Origin: Gillisia sp.
Lineage (GTDB): Bacteria > Bacteroidota > Bacteroidia > Flavobacteriales > Flavobacteriaceae
Assembly (NCBI GenBank): GCA_024635675.1
Contig: JAGXIJ010000098.1
Coordinates: 1 to 38,252 of the forward strand
Length of the DNA: 38,252 bases
Reading direction: 5' to 3'
Below the pieces are notes generated by a model, which saw only the letters and a program-made list of their open reading frames with translations, ran no database searches and was not told the origin of the DNA. Position numbers and translations under genes: made by a program. Numbering within the stretch: the stretch's first letter is position 1; the number at the start of each line of letters is the position of its first letter. This document shows, one piece after another, positions 1 to 8,060 of this stretch.

Positions 1-265
1 CTCCATTGATGCCTGAACGATATTTGAACAGGTTTGATTCTTCTATTGGTAGGGCATCCAACTCACAGCGAATTAATATTACAGGCCCTTCGTCACCAAA
101 AGAATAAATTGCTGCAAGGCCATGTCCTCCAATACCTTCAATTAATTTTGATGGTGGATTATGGGACAGGAAATTTTTAATACGATGTGCCGTTTCTATC
201 TCCTCTCCAGATAATTCAGGATGTTGATGGAGATCCTTTCTTAATGTTTTTATCTTTTCCAACAT
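1..265 (-). CDS. M20-family amidohydrolase/peptidase, N-terminal part (runs off the left edge)
   Basis: Reverse-strand translation MLEKIKTLRKDLHQHPELSGEEIETAHRIKNFLSHNPPSKLIEGIGGHGLAAIYSFGDEGPVILIRCELDALPIEE...; the LRKDLHQHPELSGEE and RCELDALPI motifs are typical of M20D amidohydrolases. Confidence 0.85.
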   Translation of the reverse strand, partial: MLEKIKTLRKDLHQHPELSGEEIETAHRIKNFLSHNPPSKLIEGIGGHGLAAIYSFGDEGPVILIRCELDALPIEESNLFKYRSGING

Positions 266-455
266 TGCACTTGTATATTTATGATTAGTTCAAAAGGCTT
301 GCTAAAATACAGATTTTTCAATCCGGAATATGTTTTTAGTAGAACGAATGGTTTGTAATTAGGTGCTTGGAACAAGCTAGATTTTTAAATGATGCTCAAG
401 CTATTTTGAATCACCTTTTTTTAAAATTAATTCATTAATTATAATAACAAAAAAA

Positions 456-481
456 AGCAGATGGATTTAAATCCATCTGCT
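456..481 (-). terminator. Perfect palindromic terminator downstream of the TonB receptor
   Basis: GCAGATGGATTTAAATCCATCTGC perfect inverted repeat; read on the minus strand it is followed by TTTTTTTT; lies just after the stop at 509. Confidence 0.8.
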
Positions 482-508
482 TTCTATAATTAATGAGGTT
501 CTGTTTAT

Positions 509-3130
509 TTAGAACTGATAATTTAAACTTAAGCTAAAGTTAGCTCCTAATTGACCTATCTGTTGTACTTCAGAAGAATATGGGAACCTACCTCCAGCTC
601 CAGCTGTGTTAGTAGATGCTTTAGTAATATCTGGATATACATCAAATATGTTATTCAAGTTGGTAGTTAAAGAGAACTTATCTGTAAACTTATAACTCGC
701 AATAACATCTGTTGCTATTTTAGATGCTAATTCTTGATTTTCACCACCAGATTCAGGAGCGGTAATAGTTACCTTTCCGAACATTGTGTTGTTTAAACCA
801 AAATACCATTTGTCTAATTCCTGAGATAATCCTAAGATTACTTTAGATTTAGGTCTTGAATTTGTAATCAATCCTTTTTCTTCCTTTGCAAAAATGTTAT
901 AACCATTTGCAGCTAATGGGCCAGGAGTAGAGATCGCATCAATAGTAGTTTCATTGAAGTTAGCAGCTAAACTTGCTCCAAATCCGCTATAGTTTTTATA
1001 GTTTAAAACGATATCTGCTCCTTTTGTTTGAGTATCTCCTGCGTTGATAAAGAATTGCACAGCAACAACATTGTTGTCTTCTAAGATTTGTTCTACTGGG
1101 TTAACAGTAGCATCATCACCATCTGCACCAATTTGAGAAGAGAATAATACTCTATCATCAACATTTATTTGGTATAAATCTATTGAACCATAGAAGTTAT
1201 TTGAGAATTTATAAGTTACCCCAGCAGATATGTTTTTAGAAGTCTCTGCAAATAAACTAGGAACTCCTAAAGCTTGTACAGCAGGATTGTCATTTGCTAA
1301 AGTACCTTGTAATAAAGGCTCACTAGATCCGGCAACAATGATGTACTGGCTGTTTGTTAAATAACGTTGGTGTAATGTAGGTGCTCTAAATCCTGTAGAA
1401 TAAGACCCTCTTAAAGCTCCTTTTTCACCTAATTTATAACGCCCGTTTACTTTCCAAGAGAAGTTATCCCCAAAATCAGAGAAATCTTCATATCTACCTG
1501 CAACTCCTAATAGAAGTGCATCGGTAATATCATAATCTACTTGCGCATATGCAGCAACACTATTTCTTTCCCATTCTCCTGCCTCAGCTGGCTTAACTCC
1601 TGCAAAAGAATCAGATCCACCTTTATAATATGAACGCGGGTCACCTTCGTAAGCAGAGAAATACTCTTGTTTAACTTCTAAACCGGCTGCCATGCTGATG
1701 TCTTCGGTTAATAAACCAGTCACATCTAAGTTTCCTATTAGATTTTGTAATCTATATCCACCTGGGTGAAAAGTAGTAGGAGACGTATTATTGTCTGCTA
1801 AATAATCTCTATTTACAGAGTTGTTCACAGTATAGGATACAGAGTTAGCACCATAGGTTCCAGAAAGATCTGCAGTCCAGTTCTCTTTAAAGTCCCATGT
1901 AAAACCTGCAGCATTTATATGATCATCTATTGCAGTTTCAAAAGTTGGTTGGTACCCTATAAAATCTTCTTTTCTAGTTAAGAATTCAGCTTCTCTAACT
2001 CCAGGTCTCCAATAAGGAGCACGGTAGTAAGCAAAACTTTTCCCGGTTCTTGTAGTGAAACCATGAAAAGAGTAAAATTCAGCATCTTCTCCTATTGGAT
2101 GAGCCATATTCACGAATATGTCTTTTTTCTCCATTTCTGGTTGACCAACATTCATTCCTAAATCTGGATTGTCTAATTGCCATTGAACTTCTTGAGGTGT
2201 GGATGCTCCAGGATCATTAGTTCCAGGAGTTCCAGCTCTATTAGTTGGATTTTGTTTGTAGTATCCAAGTGTTAAATTAACATAACCACCATCTCCAATA
2301 TTAAATGCTGTATTTAAATCGGAAGCAAAGTTAAATCCGTCACCATCAGCGGTGATTCCTGTTTGAGCGCTAAAAGTTGTGTATTCAACATTCTTTTTCA
2401 ATACCATGTTGATAACTCCTGCAATTGCATCAGATCCGTACTGTGCCGAAGCACCATCTCTAAGCACCTCTACACGCTCTATAGCTGCAGTAGGGATACT
2501 CTTTAAATCTACTCCAACTTCTCCTTTACCAGGAGTTCTGTTCAAGTAAACCTGCGCACTTTGATTTTTACGCTTTCCGTTAACCAATACCAAAGTTCTA
2601 CTTGGTCCTAATCCACGAAGATCTGCCGGGTCATAGTGAGCGGTAGCATCAGAGATCGCTTGGTTGGAAGAGTTGAAAGATGGAACTTTAAAAGTTAACA
2701 TCTTGTCTATAGTAGGTTGTCCAGTTCTCGTTAATTCTTTTACTCCAAAATTGTCTATTGCAACAGGAGAATCAAGAATAGTTCTTGACTTCGTTCCCTG
2801 TCCGGTTACAACAATTTCATCTAATCCAAAACTGTCTTCAGCTAGAGTAATAGAAATGTTAGCTGCAGATGTTACATTTTGTTTTTTAGTTTTAAAACCA
2901 ATGTAAGATGCTACAATAGTAGTTGGAAGTTTTTCAACGTTGAATTCGAAATTTCCATTTTCATCTGTTGTAGTTCCATTGGTTGTTCCTTCTTCAAGAA
3001 CAGTTGCAAAAGGAACACCTTCGCCTTGCTCATTTAATATTTTACCAGAAATGGGAGTTTGTGCCCATATCGCAATTGGTAGGAATAGCATGAATGTTAG
3101 TATTTTCACACTCAAAATTGTTTGTTTCAT
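509..3130 (-). CDS. TonB-dependent outer-membrane receptor (carboxypeptidase-regulatory-like domain + plug + barrel), not SusC-sized and without a SusD partner
   Basis: 873 aa; signal peptide, GKILNEQGEGVPFATV CarboxypepD_reg-like start, plug motifs VEVLRDGASAQYGSDAIAGVINMVLKK, C-terminal aromatic LSLNYQF. Confidence 0.92.
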   Translation of the reverse strand: MKQTILSVKILTFMLFLPIAIWAQTPISGKILNEQGEGVPFATVLEEGTTNGTTTDENGNFEFNVEKLPTTIVASYIGFKTKKQNVTSAANISITLAEDSFGLDEIVVTGQGTKSRTILDSPVAIDNFGVKELTRTGQPTIDKMLTFKVPSFNSSNQAISDATAHYDPADLRGLGPSRTLVLVNGKRKNQSAQVYLNRTPGKGEVGVDLKSIPTAAIERVEVLRDGASAQYGSDAIAGVINMVLKKNVEYTTFSAQTGITADGDGFNFASDLNTAFNIGDGGYVNLTLGYYKQNPTNRAGTPGTNDPGASTPQEVQWQLDNPDLGMNVGQPEMEKKDIFVNMAHPIGEDAEFYSFHGFTTRTGKSFAYYRAPYWRPGVREAEFLTRKEDFIGYQPTFETAIDDHINAAGFTWDFKENWTADLSGTYGANSVSYTVNNSVNRDYLADNNTSPTTFHPGGYRLQNLIGNLDVTGLLTEDISMAAGLEVKQEYFSAYEGDPRSYYKGGSDSFAGVKPAEAGEWERNSVAAYAQVDYDITDALLLGVAGRYEDFSDFGDNFSWKVNGRYKLGEKGALRGSYSTGFRAPTLHQRYLTNSQYIIVAGSSEPLLQGTLANDNPAVQALGVPSLFAETSKNISAGVTYKFSNNFYGSIDLYQINVDDRVLFSSQIGADGDDATVNPVEQILEDNNVVAVQFFINAGDTQTKGADIVLNYKNYSGFGASLAANFNETTIDAISTPGPLAANGYNIFAKEEKGLITNSRPKSKVILGLSQELDKWYFGLNNTMFGKVTITAPESGGENQELASKIATDVIASYKFTDKFSLTTNLNNIFDVYPDITKASTNTAGAGGRFPYSSEVQQIGQLGANFSLSLNYQF

Positions 3131-3539
3131 CTGTTAATTATTTTATTGGTTGCGCCAAATATTAACAAAATATTATTATTATACAAGTTTATATATTAAT
3201 GATTACGGAAATATTAGTTATATACAAGATTATATTTAGTTAAAATCATTTGTAAGTAGTTTTAATGATGTTGTTAATTTGTTAATTAATTATAGATATC
3301 ATTATTTATAGTTATTGATAACCCCGATTAATGACGTTATATTAAAAAATACACTAAAACTGTTGTATTTTTCTATTTCGAAAATTTTAGTTTAGAATTA
3401 TTCTAAATTAGGATTAGGGGTGTAAAATTAATTACACAATTAACATATTTACATATGGTAGTGAGATATTTTTTCTATTTAAAACCTTTGTTATCAGATT
3501 TTTAGATAAATTTTAAATAAATTAAATCCTAATATTTTA

Positions 3540-3792
3540 ATGAATAACCAGGGAATAGAAGTATGTAAGATTAGTAATTCTCGAGGAACTCAATTAGGAG
3601 TTTTAAACCTTGGGGCCAGCCTCTTCAATTTTAAATTAAGAGATAGGAATGTTGCACTAGAAAATACTAAACAATAGAGACTTTAATTTGAATAGGGCAG
3701 AGGCACTGCAAATTTCTGTGGGACCGGGTTTATCTTCTTCAGAGCAAAAAGTAGAGCACGCCTTTGTAATTGAAAGTGTGAGGCTGGAATAA
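3540..3792 (+). pseudogene. Possible degraded gene fragment, perhaps aldose-1-epimerase-like (N- and C-terminal pieces in different frames)
   Basis: 3540-3677 encodes MNNQGIEVCKISNSRGTQLGVLNLGASLFNFKLRDRNVALENTKQ*; 3679-3792, shifted by one frame, encodes DFNLNRAEALQISVGPGLSSSEQKVEHAFVIESVRLE*. The N-piece resembles the start of GalM-like proteins; family assignment is weak. Confidence 0.35.
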
Positions 3793-3804
3793 TAATTATA
3801 AAAG

Positions 3805-3836
3805 AAAAAAGCCGACTTATAGGGAAGTCGGCTTTT
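3805..3836 (-). terminator. Rho-independent terminator of the susCDE-amylase operon
   Basis: GCCGACTT-ATAGGG-AAGTCGGC stem with T-tract on the minus strand, just past the stop at 3857. Confidence 0.8.
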
Positions 3837-3856
3837 CAAATACTATCATGAAAAAG

Positions 3857-5278
3857 TTATTCCATGATAGAGTAAATACTGTACGAATTGGCGGGAGCCT
3901 CTATACTCACAGAGCCATTTGTCCCAACTATTGGGGAATAAGAACTTTTGGAACTATAATCCATAATCTGTTTTCCATTCCAAGAAGTAGAGATCTCTCT
4001 TCTTTGTTTTGTGTTGGCTATATTAATGTATAATATCAATCCTGGGTTTGTAGCATTTCCGCTTCGCTTCATGATATATTCATCCTTATCTATATGAAGT
4101 ATTTCAACACTTCCTGTAGCCAATGTATTATGAAGCAGCATTAATTGTTTTAATTCTTTTTGAAAGGTCCCGTTCTCATAATCTGAATAGAACATGGTAG
4201 GATATCCATCATGCGTTAAGATATATGCGTAAGCTTTCATTTTATTAGCATACGAAATGAAATTATCCTGATTGCTATCTTTTTCTGTGTCATGATTGGC
4301 CACAAAGGTTACAGCATTATCTGGCATTGTTTTTCGCAACATATCTCTGTCAAGATAAGTTAGATCCTTATTTCTATCGAAAGCCTCATCCATTTTATAG
4401 AAGCAAGCAAAATCGAAAGCATCAATTCCGGAATCCTTTACGAACTGCTCTAAAGCAGGTCCATATCCATCCCAAAATTCACCAACAGCAAAACCACCAA
4501 CCGAAGCCATCCATTCTTTTATTACCCAAGGTTCGAAACCTTTAACGTAATCAAATCTCCAGCCATCAAACTTCATTACATTCTTGTAATATTTAGCTAC
4601 AGAATTTGCATCTTTCCATAACCATTTTTGAACATGTTCTTGATCGTGGCACAGATCCTGTTCATCAAAGAATAAATCTCCCGCATCTCTTTCATGAAGG
4701 CTATTAGGATGATAATCTTCAAAAGTTCTATTGAATAATCCGGAAGCATTCCCGTTTTGCTCATTAAACTTGGTGTAGGTTTGCTTATCCCTATATGGAT
4801 TGTATTCTTGTCCTCCACCAGAATTATGGTTTAAAACGATGTCTGCAATTACCTCTAAATTCATGGCATGTGCATTAGTAATTAAACTTTCTAACTCTGT
4901 ACGACTTCCAAATCTGGTCTCGGTAGTTCCATGTTGATTAAAATTCCCAAAATCGAAATAATCTGAAGGATCATATCCCATAGAATACCCGCCAGACTGT
5001 CCTTTGCTGGCAACGGGTAGCCATAATCTGTCAATCCCAGCTTCTGCCCAGCCTTCAAGTTTATCATTAAGAATGTTCCACCATTCTCCACGAGGCTCTA
5101 CATCCCAATAGAAGGTTTGCATCATCACCCCGGAGCCATTTTTGTAATTCTCTAAATTTAGAGCTTTTGGACCAGTTGGAGTAGGAGTTTCTTTACTAGG
5201 TTCTTCATCTTTTGAACAGGAGGTAAACCCTAACAAAAGAACCAAAGCAGTGGAAGTTATAAATTTTATTTTTTTCAT
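3857..5278 (-). CDS. GH13 alpha-amylase, predicted lipoprotein (SusG-position enzyme)
   Basis: 473 aa; lipobox LLGFTSCSK; GH13 motifs VIADIVLNHN, GWRFDYVKGF, AVGEFWD, FVANHDTEKD. Confidence 0.92.
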   Translation of the reverse strand: MKKIKFITSTALVLLLGFTSCSKDEEPSKETPTPTGPKALNLENYKNGSGVMMQTFYWDVEPRGEWWNILNDKLEGWAEAGIDRLWLPVASKGQSGGYSMGYDPSDYFDFGNFNQHGTTETRFGSRTELESLITNAHAMNLEVIADIVLNHNSGGGQEYNPYRDKQTYTKFNEQNGNASGLFNRTFEDYHPNSLHERDAGDLFFDEQDLCHDQEHVQKWLWKDANSVAKYYKNVMKFDGWRFDYVKGFEPWVIKEWMASVGGFAVGEFWDGYGPALEQFVKDSGIDAFDFACFYKMDEAFDRNKDLTYLDRDMLRKTMPDNAVTFVANHDTEKDSNQDNFISYANKMKAYAYILTHDGYPTMFYSDYENGTFQKELKQLMLLHNTLATGSVEILHIDKDEYIMKRSGNATNPGLILYINIANTKQRREISTSWNGKQIMDYSSKSSYSPIVGTNGSVSIEAPANSYSIYSIME

Positions 5279-5287
5279 AGTATAAAA

Positions 5288-5314
5288 AAAGGGCTGTAAA
5301 ATTTACAGCCCTTT
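5288..5314 (-). terminator. Intra-operonic terminator/attenuator between susE-like and amylase genes
   Basis: GGGCTGTAAAATTTACAGCCC hairpin followed on the minus strand by TTTTTTT; lies between the susE-like stop (5323) and the amylase start (5278). Confidence 0.65.
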
Positions 5315-5322
5315 AAACTTTT

Positions 5323-6426
5323 TTAGTTCATGGTAATTGTCATAGTATATTCTCTAGGATTACTAAGATCTAACTCGATATGGTAGTTACCAGCTGCATC
5401 TACAGCAAAGTTATCTCCGCCAAAATTTAAAAACCCATCTCCATCATTATCTTTTCCAATATTATAATCCCAAGCATCATTAGCTCTAAATTTGTATTCC
5501 CCGGAAACCAGATCAACATCAATTTCCCAAACCTTAGCATCTGCATTATAGGTCATGTCTTGATCTGCAGTAGCTACTGCATCATCACCAGGCCATCCAT
5601 TAGGAGTAGCAGATCCGGTTACAGCCCATGAAGTTGGATTGAATTCGAAAGTTAAAGCTTCCGTATCAGCTTTTACATAATAGTAGGCCGCTGCATTATC
5701 TGGAACACCTACATCTTCTCCACCAACTACAAGAACTTTAGTATAAGCACCTTTTTCGTCAGTTCCAATTTTACCATCCCAACCTGAATCATTATTTACA
5801 GGTAAGAACAAGAAATTTGCATTCTCAACAGCAACATTTACGAAACCTTCAAATTTAGTTTCTCCATAACCTGTTGCAGCTATTGGCACTCCATTAGCAG
5901 TAGTCCAGTCATCTCCATAACCACTAGCAGCTAAGAAATTACCTACTAAGTATAATTTAGGAGTTTCTGTAGAGTATGCTGTAATAGTAACAGGAATGCT
6001 ATTGCTTAGCATTTCCATCGAACCTACACTCGCTTTTACTCTTACTTCATATGGAGTTGCTTCAAAAGGTGTAGCACCTAAAGAAAGAGCAGCACCATTT
6101 AAGGATTCTACACTTACAGCTAATTGATTTTCACCATTTACTGAACCTAATTCACCGGGAGCAGCAAATTCATTCCCGGCAATATCTATTTGAATTGCGT
6201 AATTTATCTCCACATCTCCACCAAAATTGGCATCAGACCAAACAAATCTTTCTGCTAAACTTGCGCTATTTTCAACGCTTAAATTATAAATAGCACCATT
6301 GGTTGGAGATACAAGTACTGGAGCATCTATAGCTTCAATAACCGGGCGATCCTCAACATCGTCTGTGGTACAAGAGGCAATTAAAATTGCACTAAAAAGG
6401 ACTAATAAACTTTTTATAGATTTCAT
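5323..6426 (-). CDS. SusE/SusF-like surface starch-binding lipoprotein
   Basis: 367 aa; lipobox IASCTTDD; sits directly after susD; tandem SusE-type domains (LYLVGNFLAASGYGDDW, YKFRANDAWDYNIGKDNDGDGFLNFGGDNF). Confidence 0.85.
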   Translation of the reverse strand: MKSIKSLLVLFSAILIASCTTDDVEDRPVIEAIDAPVLVSPTNGAIYNLSVENSASLAERFVWSDANFGGDVEINYAIQIDIAGNEFAAPGELGSVNGENQLAVSVESLNGAALSLGATPFEATPYEVRVKASVGSMEMLSNSIPVTITAYSTETPKLYLVGNFLAASGYGDDWTTANGVPIAATGYGETKFEGFVNVAVENANFLFLPVNNDSGWDGKIGTDEKGAYTKVLVVGGEDVGVPDNAAAYYYVKADTEALTFEFNPTSWAVTGSATPNGWPGDDAVATADQDMTYNADAKVWEIDVDLVSGEYKFRANDAWDYNIGKDNDGDGFLNFGGDNFAVDAAGNYHIELDLSNPREYTMTITMN

Positions 6427-6446
6427 TTTATATTATTTTATCTTAA

Positions 6447-8048
6447 TTAATAACCTGGGTTTTGTTGAAGTTTTGGGTTTCCTGCAATTGCATTTGCCGG
6501 AATAGGGAAAAGATTTCTGAAACTAGAAGTAGGAGCACCATTGGGTACATTCCCTTTCCAAGGCCAGATATAAGATCCACCTGTGAATTTTCCAAATCTT
6601 ATAAGGTCTGTTCTTCTATGTCCTTCCCAATGTAATTCTCTAGCTCTTTCGTCAAGAAGAAAGTCTAAGGTTAATCCACTGCTGCCAATGTTTTGTGATG
6701 TACCACCAAAAGCTCGCGTTCGAACTTGGTTCACATAATTTAATGCATCGGCGGCATTTCCTCCGCCATCTCTTACGTAAGCTTCTGCATACATTAAATA
6801 GGCGTCAGCTAAACGGAACATAGGAAAATCAATATCTGTAAAGTTTCCGGTAGCATCAGATCCAGCCACACCATTAACATCTACGTTCTTCCATTTTGAG
6901 ATCGTGTAACCATCTGTAAAAGATGCAACATCTGCAATTTCTAAGGATTGCCCATCTGTATAGAATTGGTCTCTAGAATCTACACCCAATTGGAATTTGC
7001 TTACTAATGCAGAAGTTGTTCTTATACCAAACCAACCTCCGTTGATACCAAATTCTTCAGGATCCATAGTTCCTCCTACCGGGGCATGAGTTAAAAAAGT
7101 AGTTCCCCCATAAGTTTGAGTACGCAACCCGTCGAATGCTACAGAGAAAATAAATTCATTTTGTGAGCCATTCGTGTTGTTGTCTGCAAGGAATAATTCT
7201 TCATAGCTGTCATGTAACCTATATCCGGCAGTATTGATCTTAGTTAAATAAGTAATAGCATCGGTATATTTTGGAGTTCCAATATAAACTTCTGCATTCA
7301 TATATAACTTACTCAACACCATCCAGGCCGCACCTTTATCGGCTCTAGGATACTCATTAGTGCCAACTTCAGGTAAAGCATCTGCAGCAGCAATAAGTTC
7401 TGATTCAATAAAATTAAAGAGTTCTTGTTGAGAAGCTTGTTCTGGTAAAAAGAAATCTGTAGGATCATTTTCATCTACCAATCCTACGCTTCCAAACATG
7501 TCAAGGAAATGCCAGTAACTAAGCGCTCTTAAATATCTAGCTTCTGCTCTAAAGCCTTGAATTTCGGTAATTTCTGAATCAGATAACCCACGAGATTGCA
7601 ATTTTTCATCTGTAGTTTGGCGCAAGAATTCGTTGCAATTCTTAACTTGAAAATCAAGTCTACTAAAAGTTGCATTTATAAATAAGTCGCCAGAACTCCA
7701 TGTTTGGTAATGAAAATCCTTAATGGATTTATCATTCCAGGCAATAATTGCTTCGTCGGTTGTAAGTTCCTGCATTACCCAATATCCTCTAATATACTGG
7801 CTTTCTCCTTCATCTATTCCAGAAATATCAGGATTTCCTGCAGGTCCTTCTTGTCCTGTAGTTGCTAATCCTGCATAAAGTTTTGCAAGAAATCTAACAT
7901 AAGAGTCAGAATCTTGAAAAAACTCTTCAGAAGAAAGCAAGCTCTCACTGTTAGGGTTAGACTGATCTAGATCTGCAAAACAAGAAACCATTGTCAAGGC
8001 AAAGACAGATAGGGTCAGTTTTAAAATATTATACTTCAAATTTTTCAT
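6447..8048 (-). CDS. susD: SusD/RagB-family nutrient-binding outer-membrane lipoprotein
   Basis: 533 aa; lipobox TMVSCFADLDQ; SusD-like motifs AEARYLRALSYWHFLDMFG, LYMNAEVY, RLADAYLMYAEAY, LLDERARELHWEGHRRTDLIRFGKF. Confidence 0.93.
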   Translation of the reverse strand: MKNLKYNILKLTLSVFALTMVSCFADLDQSNPNSESLLSSEEFFQDSDSYVRFLAKLYAGLATTGQEGPAGNPDISGIDEGESQYIRGYWVMQELTTDEAIIAWNDKSIKDFHYQTWSSGDLFINATFSRLDFQVKNCNEFLRQTTDEKLQSRGLSDSEITEIQGFRAEARYLRALSYWHFLDMFGSVGLVDENDPTDFFLPEQASQQELFNFIESELIAAADALPEVGTNEYPRADKGAAWMVLSKLYMNAEVYIGTPKYTDAITYLTKINTAGYRLHDSYEELFLADNNTNGSQNEFIFSVAFDGLRTQTYGGTTFLTHAPVGGTMDPEEFGINGGWFGIRTTSALVSKFQLGVDSRDQFYTDGQSLEIADVASFTDGYTISKWKNVDVNGVAGSDATGNFTDIDFPMFRLADAYLMYAEAYVRDGGGNAADALNYVNQVRTRAFGGTSQNIGSSGLTLDFLLDERARELHWEGHRRTDLIRFGKFTGGSYIWPWKGNVPNGAPTSSFRNLFPIPANAIAGNPKLQQNPGY

Positions 8049-8060
8049 AGTCTATTAATG

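Noticed and set aside
2664-3137. Plus-strand ORFs (80 and 65 aa) antisense to the TonB receptor
   Set aside because: Entirely antisense to a clear 873-aa receptor gene; no domain or start signal.
3657-3839. 60-aa minus-strand ORF near 3.7 kb
   Set aside because: Overlaps the terminator hairpin at 3805-3836; the plus-strand peptides here look more like a real gene remnant.
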